Under the pieces are notes generated by a model. That model was not told the origin of the DNA. It did not search any database and saw only the letters and a program-made list of their open reading frames with translations. Positions 25,056-33,796 of a DNA stretch of 64,000 nucleotides are shown here, piece after piece. Within the stretch, counting starts at the first letter, position 1, and every line of letters starts with the position of its first letter. Both the position numbers and the translations under genes were made by a program. This DNA comes from Rikenella microfusus DSM 15922 (GTDB lineage Bacteria > Bacteroidota > Bacteroidia > Bacteroidales > Rikenellaceae): the NCBI RefSeq assembly GCF_000427365.1, contig NZ_ATXW01000001.1, forward strand, positions 122,295 through 186,294. The letters run 5' to 3'.

Positions 25056-25463
25056 TCAGTTCTTCGGAAGGCACAGTTGCATCTTGTCGTACTTTTTCCA
25101 CTCCGTGCGCGAGCGGAATCCCCGTCCCGCAAACTCTTTCACATGCCTTTTATGAACAGTCGCGCACAATGTATCGCCGTTCGGGGCCGTATCCGTAATG
25201 ATTTCCTCAAGCAGACGGTTCAACACCCGCGCATCGTCGTTCCGGATGTAATAATTATCGATCAGGCAACCTCCGTCCGCCGTCCTTTTCAGCGGGATGA
25301 AACCATCGACCTGCCCATCCTCCACGGCCACATACCACACATATTTGGCACCGGTCTTGAAAGGATAATTATTGTTCTGCCGCAACACGGCCGGATTCAT
25401 CACCAAAGGAGCCACCAGTTCGAACAGCTTTTTATCCGTCCCTTTCAATTTCAGAATATCCAT
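25056..25463 (-). CDS. GNAT-like acyltransferase-fold protein, first gene of the YbdN/YbdM-like cassette
   Basis: A 135-residue protein with a GNAT-like course: an N-terminal helix, a strand pair with a substrate-side Tyr/Trp cluster (AKYVWYVAVEDGQVDGFIPLK), a strand LIDNYYIRNDDARVLNRLLEEII, and a C-terminal strand containing GFRSRTEWKKYDKMQL. The acetyl-CoA loop (Q/RxxGxG/A) is not obvious, so the call rests on the overall pattern and is tentative. It is co-transcribed with the next two genes (5-bp and 3-bp gaps). A repeat element ends 21 bp before its ATG. Confidence 0.6.
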   Translation of the reverse strand: MDILKLKGTDKKLFELVAPLVMNPAVLRQNNNYPFKTGAKYVWYVAVEDGQVDGFIPLKRTADGGCLIDNYYIRNDDARVLNRLLEEIITDTAPNGDTLCATVHKRHVKEFAGRGFRSRTEWKKYDKMQLCLPKN

Positions 25464-25484
25464 CGACTGCTATCAATTTCTCTC

Positions 25485-25658
25485 AGGTAAGCCTATACGA
25501 CTTTGCCCTAATTTATATGCACGCCTGATTTTCAGCATATTTCGGCCCGCGCCCACCCCCTTATGCAGAGCAAAGTCCTGATCCCCCGTGCCGAGCGGCA
25601 CCGCAGGGCCGTTGAGGGAGATCGTTTCCCGGCTTTGGGTAAAGTCGTATATACTTAC
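25485..25658 (+). repeat. dispersed MITE-like element, copy D, upstream of the GNAT-like gene
   Basis: The ends GTAAGCCTATACGACTTTGCC (25487 on) and, reversed from 25658, GTAAGTATATACGACTTTACC form a 20-bp inverted repeat with three mismatches. TTTCTCTC (25477-25484) and TTTCTCTT (25659-25666) flank it as a 7/8 direct repeat. Inside is the family core TTTCGGCCCGCGCC and a hairpin GTGCCGAGCGGCAC. It contains no gene. The remaining 190 bp to 25848 are AT-rich and hold no recognisable promoter. Confidence 0.6.
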
Positions 25659-25848
25659 TTTCTCTTAAAAGGTTAAATGTAAATATTTTCAGCTAATTAT
25701 TATACTTAAAACAGCATTTTATATTCATTTTCGAGAAAAGCCGTTACACCACCGGTCTCCCTAACTCTTTAGGATAAGTAAGATATGCGACTTAACCTTA
25801 TTCGATCGGGTATCGGGCCGAAACGGAACCCGCCCCGTGTGTTTAACG

Positions 25849-25880
25849 AAAAAAGGGCCGGACGAACTGTCCAGCCCTTT
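25849..25880 (-). terminator. terminator of the GH20 gene
   Basis: Reading leftward, AAAGGGCTGGA pairs with TCCGGCCCTTT (one wobble) and runs into TTTTCG. It separates the GH20 gene from the accessory stretch to its left. Confidence 0.8.
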
Positions 25881-25902
25881 CGCCGCCCGGCGGTGTTACC
25901 GA

Positions 25903-28248
25903 CTACCGGATAAATATTTCATCCGCAAAGATCCAGTTCTTCTGCCCAGCACCTTTCAGACCCGACGGAGTTATGCCATTTACCCCAACCACCCGTACAT
26001 ACCGGGCATCGAAATTCCCCCGCACCGTAAACAGGTAACGCAATTCGGCCGATTTGCCCATATCTACCTGGCGTTCCGCCCGGCCGGCCTCCGTAAAATG
26101 CTCACCATCGTCAGAAATGGATACCGTCATCGCTTCCGGAAGATAGATCCACGAACTGGCCGCCTGCAAGAACGAACCGGTCACCTCCGTAAACTTCGTC
26201 CGTTCGCCCAGATCGACAATCACATCGAAATCCGCTCCGTCGCATCCCTGGTACAATCCGCTTCGGGGATCGAGCGAACCGGTCAGACCGTCCACCAGCG
26301 TAACAGGACTTCCCGCATAGGCCGGACTCAGGACGGTATTGTATTTCACGGCCTTACCGGATCCTTTGTGGAAACCCAGCGTCTGCGAGGCGACCGCTTT
26401 CGACACCCGCCGGCCGTCTTTAACCACGATCGCCCACACCGTCGCCATGGAATCGATCCGGATCGGTTCCGTATAAACGGGCGACTGCGCGGTCGGTTCG
26501 CTGCCGTCGGTGGTGTAATGTATCACGCCGCCGAAAAATTCGGTCGCCAAAGCCACCCGGAACTGCCGCGCAGCCGAATCGTAAACCGGCGAGAAGACGA
26601 TCCGGTCGGCCCCCGGATGATATACGGCATCCATCGCCTCGTAGCGGTCGTACTGCGTTTCGAGCCGACCGGCGAAGTCCTCGTAATCGCGGGCCTCTTT
26701 GGGCGACCAGACGACCTCGGACAAAGCGGCCATACGCGGCAATACCATATATTCCACATGTTTCCCGTCCCGGATATGCTCGCACCAGACATTGGCCTGC
26801 GCCCCCAGAACATGTTTCGCCTCGTCGGACGTCAGCACCGCCGGCACCGGTTCGTAACCGTAAACTTTTTTCGTCGTGGTGAATCCTCCGGCAGCCCGCG
26901 GTTCCACTTGCGGATCGTTCTGGTAAAAATCGAAATAGAGATACGTATCCGGCGTCATGACCACATCGTGTCCCATCCGGGCCGCCTCGATACCGCCGGC
27001 CTCGCCCCGCCAGCTCATCACCGTGGCGTTCGGGGCCACGCCGCCTTCCAGAATCTCGTCCCAACCGATGATCGCTTTCCCTTTCGAGTTGATGTATTCC
27101 TCCATACGGTGCATGAAATAGCTCTGCAATTCATGCGTGTTTTTCAATCCCAGTTCTGCCATCCGTTTGCGGCACTTCGGACAGTTCGACCAGAACTGCA
27201 TATCCACTTCGTCGCCCCCCACATGGATGTACGGGGCGTCCGGGAATAGCTCGACCACTTCGTCGATCACCCCCTGCAAAAAGAGGAACGACGAATCGTT
27301 GCCGGCACAGAAGCAAGTCGCCAACCCGTCCGGATAATATCCGCCCGGCGTCACGAACTGCTCCTTGCCCAGACACGAAAGATGCGGATAGGCCGCGAAC
27401 ACTTCGCCCGAATGGCCCGGCATTTCGATCTCCGGAATGACCGTCACCCCGCGGGCCGCCGCGTAAGCCACCACGTCCCGCACCTCATCCTGCGTATAAA
27501 AACCGCCGTAGGTGGCCTTTTCGCCCGGCAGCGGCGGCCGGTTGGTTTCCCATCCGTCATCATTGCGATCCACGCGCCAGGCCGATTTTTCGGTTAGCAA
27601 CGGGTATTTTTTGATCTCCAGCCGCCACCCCTGATCGTCCGTCAGGTGCCAGTGGAAACGGTTGAACTTGTGCATGGCCAACAGGTCGATATAACGCTTG
27701 ACGAATCCGACCGGATGAAAATGGCGGCTCACGTCCAGATGCATCCCCCGCCAGCCGAAACGGGGATAATCCTCGATCGTCACCGCCGGAACCGCATACG
27801 CATCCGCCCCGTTGTCCCCGGCGCCGTACACCTCCGCCGGAAGCAACTGCAAAAGGGTCTGCAACGCATAGAAAGCGCCGTTATAATCATTCGTCTCGAT
27901 GGCGATACGGTCGGGCGATACCACCATCCGGTAACCTTCCGGTTTCAGCCCCGCCGGAGTTTCCGGACGTTCCAGTACGATTGCTCCGGAAAGCGTATCC
28001 GGCGACAAGGCCAGTGCCGTACCGAACGTCGCGCCCAGCGTTTCGGAGATCATCCCGCCAGCACGGGCCAACACCGAATCCCCTGCGGGATACGCCACTA
28101 CAGTGGCTTTATCCAGAATGAAATCCCCCAGGCCCGATTCCATATACACCGGGGCAGGAATAACGGCGATTTTCCCCGCTTTCCGGCTCTCCGAACAAGA
28201 GGCCAGCAGCAACGCTGCCGCCGCGCACAGTGACACAATTTTCTTCAT
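25903..28248 (-). CDS. beta-N-acetylhexosaminidase lipoprotein, GH20
   Basis: Releases terminal GlcNAc or GalNAc, for example from mucin O-glycans or N-glycans. The ATG at 28248 gives a lipoprotein signal (MKKIVSLCAAAALLLASC), so the enzyme is probably anchored in the outer membrane or periplasm. Then come a GH20b-type N-terminal domain, the catalytic barrel with FHWHLTDDQGWRLEIKKYP and the Asp-Glu catalytic pair in HVGGDEVD, a chitobiase C-terminal-like segment (VIHYTTDGSEPTAQSP), and a C-terminal F5/8 type C carbohydrate-binding domain ending FADEIFIR. About 781 residues. Confidence 0.96.
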   Translation of the reverse strand: MKKIVSLCAAAALLLASCSESRKAGKIAVIPAPVYMESGLGDFILDKATVVAYPAGDSVLARAGGMISETLGATFGTALALSPDTLSGAIVLERPETPAGLKPEGYRMVVSPDRIAIETNDYNGAFYALQTLLQLLPAEVYGAGDNGADAYAVPAVTIEDYPRFGWRGMHLDVSRHFHPVGFVKRYIDLLAMHKFNRFHWHLTDDQGWRLEIKKYPLLTEKSAWRVDRNDDGWETNRPPLPGEKATYGGFYTQDEVRDVVAYAAARGVTVIPEIEMPGHSGEVFAAYPHLSCLGKEQFVTPGGYYPDGLATCFCAGNDSSFLFLQGVIDEVVELFPDAPYIHVGGDEVDMQFWSNCPKCRKRMAELGLKNTHELQSYFMHRMEEYINSKGKAIIGWDEILEGGVAPNATVMSWRGEAGGIEAARMGHDVVMTPDTYLYFDFYQNDPQVEPRAAGGFTTTKKVYGYEPVPAVLTSDEAKHVLGAQANVWCEHIRDGKHVEYMVLPRMAALSEVVWSPKEARDYEDFAGRLETQYDRYEAMDAVYHPGADRIVFSPVYDSAARQFRVALATEFFGGVIHYTTDGSEPTAQSPVYTEPIRIDSMATVWAIVVKDGRRVSKAVASQTLGFHKGSGKAVKYNTVLSPAYAGSPVTLVDGLTGSLDPRSGLYQGCDGADFDVIVDLGERTKFTEVTGSFLQAASSWIYLPEAMTVSISDDGEHFTEAGRAERQVDMGKSAELRYLFTVRGNFDARYVRVVGVNGITPSGLKGAGQKNWIFADEIFIR

Positions 28249-28453
28249 CGTATGGTTTAGGTTAGATTTTTTCACTATCAAAAGCCGCTCGCCGTGCGGT
28301 TTGTCTTTTTCAGCTTACGCTGAAAATTCATCTCTCCTTTCGGCCACGCCTGCGGCGCACGGAATCGCCCTGCGCAGGCGGCGGCAGAGCACAGGACTGT
28401 AAGGATCCCCCTTGAATCCTCAGAAATACGGAGGATACGTTTCGCACAGTCCA

Positions 28454-30055
28454 TTAGAACGGCGGTTCGCCGTCGAATCCCCCGGAGCTACCCGCAGGCC
28501 CGAAAGGCCCCGGCATAGCGCCGCTTTCGGCAGTCGCCACACGGCCCGACGCATCGAAATCGCTGTCGAAACCGCTCGAAGCGATGGTACTGTATCCGCC
28601 CGCATCGCCCGAAGCGATACCGCCGAACCCCGTATCGTCCCAGTCCACGAACTTCGCCTGTTCGCTGCGGAAACGCAGCTTGATCGTATCGACCGCCCCG
28701 TTACGGTGCTTGGCCACGATAATCTCGGCCAGTCCCTGCGTCGGCTGCCCGTCCTCGTCCATCGTCATGCCGTAATATTCCGGCCGGTGAATGAAAGCCA
28801 CGATGTCGGCATCCTGTTCGATCGCCCCCGATTCGCGCAGGTCGGAGAGCTGCGGGCGTTTCGTTCCCCCGCGGGCCTCCACGTTGCGGCTCAGCTGCGA
28901 GAGGGCCAGGATCGGCACATCCAACTCCTTGGCGATCGCCTTGAGCGTGCGCGAGATAGTCGCCACTTCCTGTTCGCGGTTCCCGCGGGTATCGGTCGTT
29001 CCGACCGTCATCAGCTGGAGGTAGTCGATAATCACCAGTTCGATATTGTGCTGCGCCTTGAGCCGACGCACCTTCGACCGGAATTCGTATATGGAGAGAG
29101 CAGGGGTGTCGTCGATGAACATCTGCGCTGCCGCCAGCGGCTTGATCGAGGTTTCGAGGTGTTTCCACTCGTCGGGCGAGAGCCGGCCGTTCTTGATGTT
29201 GTGCGAATCGAGGCCCGACTCGCCGATAATCAGACGGGTCATCAGCTGCACGGCGCTCATTTCGAGCGAGAAAACCGCCACGGCTTTCTGGTAATCCACC
29301 GAAATATTTCGGGCCATGGTCAGCACGAAGGCCGTTTTCCCCATCGCCGGACGCGCCGCGATAATAACCAGGTCGGAGGGCTGCCATCCCAGAGTCAGCC
29401 GGTCGAGGTCCGTGAATCCGCTCGGTATCCCGCTCAGGCCGTCGGGTTTCTGCGACGCCTCTTCGATTTTCTGGATCGCCTTGCTCACGATGTCGCGGGC
29501 GCTCTGCACGTCGCGCCGGATATTCCCCTCGGCGATGACGAAAATGGCCTGTTCGGCCTGGTTGATCAGCTCCTCGACGTCGATCGAATCGTCGAACGAC
29601 TGTTTCTGAATTTCGGTCGAAGCCGAAATCAACTGCCGCTGTACATATTTCTGCGCCACGATCTTGGCGTGGAACTCCAGGTGGGCCGCCGAACCCACTT
29701 TCTGGGTCAGCTCCGCCAGGTAAGCCGGGCCGCCGACCATCGCCAGCTGGCCTTTTTTCTGAAGCTGCTGACCGACCGTATAGAGGTCGATCGGTTCGAT
29801 TCGCGCCGACAGGTCGAGAATCGCCTGGTAGATGATTTGGTGCGCCTCGCGGTAGAACGATTCGGGCACCAGTATCTCCTGTATGCCCAGAATGGCGTGC
29901 TTTTCGAGCATCAGCGCCCCCAGCACCGCCTCTTCCAGTTCGACCGCCTGCGGCGGCGTCACGCCCATCTGCTGGCTCACCGCCGTGATCGATTCCGTCG
30001 TCTTGCGCCGCGAAGCTATCTTTTTGGCTTCCGGGTCTTGTCTGTATTCTGCCAT
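28454..30055 (-). CDS. dnaB: replicative DNA helicase
   Basis: The hexameric helicase of the replication fork. The 533-residue protein has the DnaB N-terminal domain (PPQAVELEEAVLGALMLE), the linker, the Walker A motif AARPAMGKTAF, the Walker B region IDYLQLM, and ALSQLSRNVEARGGTKRPQLSDLRESGAIEQDADIVAFIHRPEYY. The C-terminal ~50 residues are Gly/Ser-rich and less conserved, as common in Bacteroidota. Its start lies 40 bp inside the end of the YgiQ-type gene upstream. The 205-bp gap to the GH20 start contains a hairpin TTTTCAGC/GCTGAAAA at 28307-28327. Confidence 0.97.
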   Translation of the reverse strand: MAEYRQDPEAKKIASRRKTTESITAVSQQMGVTPPQAVELEEAVLGALMLEKHAILGIQEILVPESFYREAHQIIYQAILDLSARIEPIDLYTVGQQLQKKGQLAMVGGPAYLAELTQKVGSAAHLEFHAKIVAQKYVQRQLISASTEIQKQSFDDSIDVEELINQAEQAIFVIAEGNIRRDVQSARDIVSKAIQKIEEASQKPDGLSGIPSGFTDLDRLTLGWQPSDLVIIAARPAMGKTAFVLTMARNISVDYQKAVAVFSLEMSAVQLMTRLIIGESGLDSHNIKNGRLSPDEWKHLETSIKPLAAAQMFIDDTPALSIYEFRSKVRRLKAQHNIELVIIDYLQLMTVGTTDTRGNREQEVATISRTLKAIAKELDVPILALSQLSRNVEARGGTKRPQLSDLRESGAIEQDADIVAFIHRPEYYGMTMDEDGQPTQGLAEIIVAKHRNGAVDTIKLRFRSEQAKFVDWDDTGFGGIASGDAGGYSTIASSGFDSDFDASGRVATAESGAMPGPFGPAGSSGGFDGEPPF

Positions 30056-31806
30056 GGTCTTTCGTGTCGTCTTTTCATGCCGTTTTCAGCCGGGCGGCTC
30101 CCGCCCGACGGTTTTTTATACCAGAAAAAGTGCGCCTTCTGCCGCTCCTTGTCCTCCCGCGTGCGGGCCACATACAGCTTCTCGCCCGTATAGGGATTCA
30201 TGCCCGTATAGAACATCACCGAACTGAGCGTCATCGGCGTCGGCGTCAGGTCCTGCACCTGTTCCAGCCGGAAATGGAGCCGCCGGGTGATCCCGGCCAA
30301 CTCTTTCATATCGGCTTCGGTACATCCGGGATGGCTCGATATGAAATAAGGGATGAGCTGGTAAGGCAGCCCCTCCCTCTCGCAAATTCCCCGAAACCGC
30401 TTGTTCAACCCTTCGAATAACGAGAACGACGGTTTACGCATCAGATTCAGCACTTTGTCCGAGGTATGCTCCGGCGCCACCTTGAGCCGCCCGCTGGTGT
30501 GGTATTTCACCACCTCGTCCAGATAAGGCGAATCGTCGAACATATCGTACCGGATACCGCTGCCGATATAGGCATGTTTTATTCCTTTGACGCTGCGTAT
30601 CTTTTTGTATAACCGCAACAACGGACGGTGGTCGTTGTCCAGATTCGGACAAACTTTCGGGAAGATGCAAGAAGGTCTCGCGCACTTGGCACACACGGTC
30701 CGGTTACGCCCGCCCATATGATACATATTGGCCGAAGGCCCCCCGATGTCCGACAGGTTCCCCCGAAAGTCGGCCATTTGCGTAATCCGTTCCACTTCAC
30801 GCAGAATCGAAGCCTCGCTGCGCGAACTGATGAACTTTCCCTGATGCGCCGAAATGGTGCAGAAACTGCACCCCCCGAAACACCCCCGGTGCATGTTCAC
30901 CGAATGCTTGATCATCTCGTAGGCGCCGATCGGCCCTTTGCCGTTGTAACGCGGGTGGGGCAGCCGCGTATAGGGCAAATCGAAACTACGGTCGATTTCG
31001 GCCTCCGTCAGGTAAGGATAAGGAGGATTGACCACCACGTATCGTTCTCCCACACGTTCCGCCAATATCTGCGCCTGCATTTTGTTGGACTCGGTTTCGA
31101 TATGCGTGAAATTTTCGCCGAATTTTTCGGGACTTCGCAGACACGCCTCGTACGGGTGCAACTCCAACGCCCCTTCCGGCAGGCTGTCGGACAGGTAAGC
31201 CACCTGTCCCAGCCGGGAGAGCCGTTTCAGGTTGAAACCGTTGTGCAACGCCCTGGCAATCTCGACGATCACACGGTCGCCCATGCCGTAAGTCAGCAGA
31301 TCCGCCCCGCTCTCGACCAGAAACGACGGCCTCAACCGATCCTGCCAATAATCGTAATGGGTCAGCCGCCGGAGCGACGCCTCGATTCCCCCGACGATCA
31401 CCGGAACGCCGGGATAAAGTCTTTTGAGTATTTGCGTATAGACGATAGTAGGGTAGTCGGGTCGCTGTCCCGCCCGGCCGCCGGGCGTATAGGCGTCGTC
31501 CGAACGCAGCCGCCGCGTGGCCGTGTAGTGATTCACCATCGAATCCATCGCCCCGGCCGTCACGCCGAAAAAGAGACGGGGTTTGCCCAGCTTGCGGAAA
31601 TCCCGCAGGTCGTCGCGCCAGTTCGGCTGCGGCACGATGGCCACCCGGTAGCCCTCAGCCTCCAGGAGCCGCCCGATCACCGCCGCTCCGAAAGCCGGAT
31701 GATCGACATAGGCATCGCCGGAAAAGAGGATTACGTCCAGCTCTTCCCAGCCCCGCGCGGCGACCTCCTTGGCCGAAGTCGGCAAAAAAACATTCGAAGA
31801 AACCAT
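30016..31806 (-). CDS. YgiQ family radical SAM protein
   Basis: A 596-residue radical SAM enzyme of the YgiQ family (UPF0313), function unknown. The N-terminal cobalamin-binding-like domain starts LPTSAKEVAARGWEELDVILFSGDAYVDHPAFGAAVIGR. The radical SAM cysteines are in RGCFGGCSFCTISAHQGK, and the C-terminal YgiQ domain carries additional cysteines (CAKCARPSCIFPKVCPNL). It is 15 bp downstream of the DJ-1-like gene and overlaps dnaB by 40 bp, so the three are probably co-transcribed. Confidence 0.94.
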   Translation of the reverse strand: MVSSNVFLPTSAKEVAARGWEELDVILFSGDAYVDHPAFGAAVIGRLLEAEGYRVAIVPQPNWRDDLRDFRKLGKPRLFFGVTAGAMDSMVNHYTATRRLRSDDAYTPGGRAGQRPDYPTIVYTQILKRLYPGVPVIVGGIEASLRRLTHYDYWQDRLRPSFLVESGADLLTYGMGDRVIVEIARALHNGFNLKRLSRLGQVAYLSDSLPEGALELHPYEACLRSPEKFGENFTHIETESNKMQAQILAERVGERYVVVNPPYPYLTEAEIDRSFDLPYTRLPHPRYNGKGPIGAYEMIKHSVNMHRGCFGGCSFCTISAHQGKFISSRSEASILREVERITQMADFRGNLSDIGGPSANMYHMGGRNRTVCAKCARPSCIFPKVCPNLDNDHRPLLRLYKKIRSVKGIKHAYIGSGIRYDMFDDSPYLDEVVKYHTSGRLKVAPEHTSDKVLNLMRKPSFSLFEGLNKRFRGICEREGLPYQLIPYFISSHPGCTEADMKELAGITRRLHFRLEQVQDLTPTPMTLSSVMFYTGMNPYTGEKLYVARTREDKERQKAHFFWYKKPSGGSRPAENGMKRRHERPWQNTDKTRKPKR

Positions 31807-31820
31807 CCCCGTTTCGGTCG

Positions 31821-32420
31821 TCAGACGGAATACAATCCGTTTTTGTTGAATTCGTAGGAAGCCCGTATCCGCTCCGGCGAGTCGGCCTCCAGCGCAAACA
31901 GCAATTCGCGGGTAAATTCCAGATATCCCGTACCGTTGGCCGTCACGATGCCGCCGTCCGCTACGGCCTGCCGCCGCTCATACCCCGTCTCGTTCGTATA
32001 GGCGGATCCGCCCCACAGTTTCAATTGTTCCAACGTGTTTCCCGTATGCCGGACCACGTTCAGGAAACCGTGCGCGGCCAGAAACGATGCGGCGTTGCAA
32101 ATCGCGCCCACGATCTTTCCCCGCTCCACGGCCCGCCGCACCAACGGCACGACTCCGGCGGCTGCGTCCGAACGCCACCGCATTCCGCCGATCAGCACTA
32201 AAGCGGCATAATCGTCCGGAACCGTCTCGAAACCGTAATCCGGGACCGTCCGGAATCCGCCTATGGAGCGCACCGGTTCGAGCGAAGGCGCCACGACTTT
32301 CGGCACATATTTCGACCCGCTCTCCGGCGTTACGCCCGCATTCAGCGACGCGGCCAAAAAAGCCGCTTCCCAATCGGCATATTCGTCCAGCACGACCAAC
32401 AACACTTCCTGCTTCATCAT
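31821..32420 (-). CDS. DJ-1/PfpI family protein
   Basis: A 199-residue protein of the DJ-1/PfpI superfamily: QEVLLVVLDEYADWEAAFLAASLN at the N-terminus and the nucleophile-elbow cysteine in GAICNAASFLAAHGFL. The superfamily includes glyoxalases, deglycases, proteases and chaperones, and its members cannot be told apart here. The start MMKQEVLL at 32420 is chosen because the longer open frame upstream runs into a repeat element (copy C). Confidence 0.88.
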   Translation of the reverse strand: MMKQEVLLVVLDEYADWEAAFLAASLNAGVTPESGSKYVPKVVAPSLEPVRSIGGFRTVPDYGFETVPDDYAALVLIGGMRWRSDAAAGVVPLVRRAVERGKIVGAICNAASFLAAHGFLNVVRHTGNTLEQLKLWGGSAYTNETGYERRQAVADGGIVTANGTGYLEFTRELLFALEADSPERIRASYEFNKNGLYSV

Positions 32421-32434
32421 ATCCCGCATTTTCA

Positions 32435-32553
32435 ATATTTTTATCGTTTTCACCGGTATTTTTTCGGTTTGCGCCCCCCGACGACTGAAAGCCGTCCGGC
32501 ACAGAGCCGATAAAAAAATTACCGTCGAATATATGACGGTGTACCTAATCAGG
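32435..32553 (+). repeat. dispersed MITE-like element, copy C, upstream of the DJ-1-like gene
   Basis: Shares with copy B the core TTTTTTCGGTTTGCGCC and further the blocks TGAAAGCCGTCCGGC and AGCCGATA, then AAATTACC and TCGAAT in the same order. The right end AATCAGG matches copy A. Flanks CATTTTCA (32427-32434) and TATTTTCA (32554-32561) are a 7/8 direct repeat. The left end is shorter than in A and B, so it looks partly deleted. Confidence 0.6.
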
Positions 32554-32578
32554 TATTTTCAAGGCAATCTTACCCCTT

Positions 32579-33787
32579 TCATTCTCCCGATCCCTTTTCC
32601 GGCAATAAAAGCGACGAATCGCCGTAACTCAGGAAACGGAACCCGTGCTCCAACGCATAGGAATAGATCTCCCGCCAGCGTTCTCCGACCAGGGCCGAAA
32701 TCAACAATAACAACGTGCTCTGCGGCTGGTGGAAGTTGGTAATCAGACCCCGCACCGTCCGCCAACGGTAACTTGGGACGATCATAATCTCCGTGGCCGC
32801 ATGCAGCTGCGTCATTTTCCACGAGCGCATCCACTCGGCCAATGCGCCGAGCGGAGCAGACTCTCCGTCCGCCGTCGCTCCGTTCGTATAGGCTTCCCAC
32901 TGGCCGACCGTCCGTTCCGGAGCCGCGTCCCCCGTCAATAAAACCCGTTCGCCCAGTACTGCCAGCGACTCCAGCGTCCGCACCGAAGTCGTACCGACGG
33001 CCACGATCTTTCCCTCGGCGGCAGCCGCCGCCAGTTTTTCCAGCGTCGCCAACCCCACCTGAAAGAATTCGGTATGCATACGGTGATTCCTCGCATCCTT
33101 CTCTTTGACCGGCAGAAACGTTCCCGCCCCCACATGGAGCGTAACCTCCGCCGTATCGAACCCCCGCCCCGAAAGCGATTCGATGATCTCCGACGTGAAA
33201 TGCAGACCCGCCGTCGGCGCGGCCACCGACCCTTCCCATTTGGAATAGACGGTCTGGTAACGCACCGTGTCGATCTCTTCGCTCTCGCGGCACAGGTAGG
33301 GCGGTATGGGCGTGCGACCCAGCAGCTCCAGCAACTGCCCGAACGTGTGCTCCGAAGTCCACGCGAAACCGATCCTGTCATCCTGAATCCGCTCGGCGGA
33401 CAAAATTCCCCCGTCGTAAGGCATCTCCAGCGGACCGGATTTCCACTTCTTCGAATTGCCCACGATGCAGTGCCACTCGCATCTCCCGGTCACGGCGAAA
33501 GCCCGCTCGTAATCGGCCGGAGCATGCGGTTCGAGACAGAAGATTTCGATCCGCGCCCCCGTCGCCTTATGGAACAACAGTCGCGCACGGATCACTTTCG
33601 TATCGTTGAACACCACCAGCGCACCGGCAGGCAGGTAATCGGCCACATTCCGGAAAACATCCTCGCCGACCGTCCCGTTCCGGTAAAGGAGCAATTTGGA
33701 GGCCGCCCTATCTTCCAGCGGGAACCGGGCGATACGCTCGTCCGGCAGGGGGTAGTCGAATTCCGAAATATCTATTGCCTTCTCCAT
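32579..33787 (-). CDS. queA: S-adenosylmethionine:tRNA ribosyltransferase-isomerase
   Basis: Transfers the ribosyl part of SAM to 7-aminomethyl-7-deazaguanine in tRNA to form epoxyqueuosine. The 402-residue protein has all QueA hallmarks: FDYPLPDERIARFPLEDRAASKLL, VFNDTKVIRARL, VAAPTAGLHFT, TLHVGAGTFLPVK, EFFQV, GTTSVRTLES and TNFHQPQSTLLLLISAL. The ATG at 33787 (MEKAIDI) is used; the TTG before it overlaps the promoter region. It diverges from the DUF2027-Smr gene. Confidence 0.97.
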   Translation of the reverse strand: MEKAIDISEFDYPLPDERIARFPLEDRAASKLLLYRNGTVGEDVFRNVADYLPAGALVVFNDTKVIRARLLFHKATGARIEIFCLEPHAPADYERAFAVTGRCEWHCIVGNSKKWKSGPLEMPYDGGILSAERIQDDRIGFAWTSEHTFGQLLELLGRTPIPPYLCRESEEIDTVRYQTVYSKWEGSVAAPTAGLHFTSEIIESLSGRGFDTAEVTLHVGAGTFLPVKEKDARNHRMHTEFFQVGLATLEKLAAAAAEGKIVAVGTTSVRTLESLAVLGERVLLTGDAAPERTVGQWEAYTNGATADGESAPLGALAEWMRSWKMTQLHAATEIMIVPSYRWRTVRGLITNFHQPQSTLLLLISALVGERWREIYSYALEHGFRFLSYGDSSLLLPEKGSGE

Positions 33788-33796
33788 CAAAACCGT

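Noticed and set aside
25056..25101. GTG start at 25101 for the YbdN/IbrA-like gene, overlapping the GNAT-like gene
   Set aside because: The ATG at 25050 matches the N-terminus expected from homologues and gives a normal 5-bp operon gap.
25494..25651. Invertible promoter bounded by the inverted repeat of copy D
   Set aside because: The interior holds no TAnnTTTG box in either orientation and no invertase gene is nearby; the MITE interpretation fits better.
32421..32453. Longer start for the DJ-1-like protein
   Set aside because: The additional 11 codons reach into repeat copy C and do not look like the conserved N-terminus.
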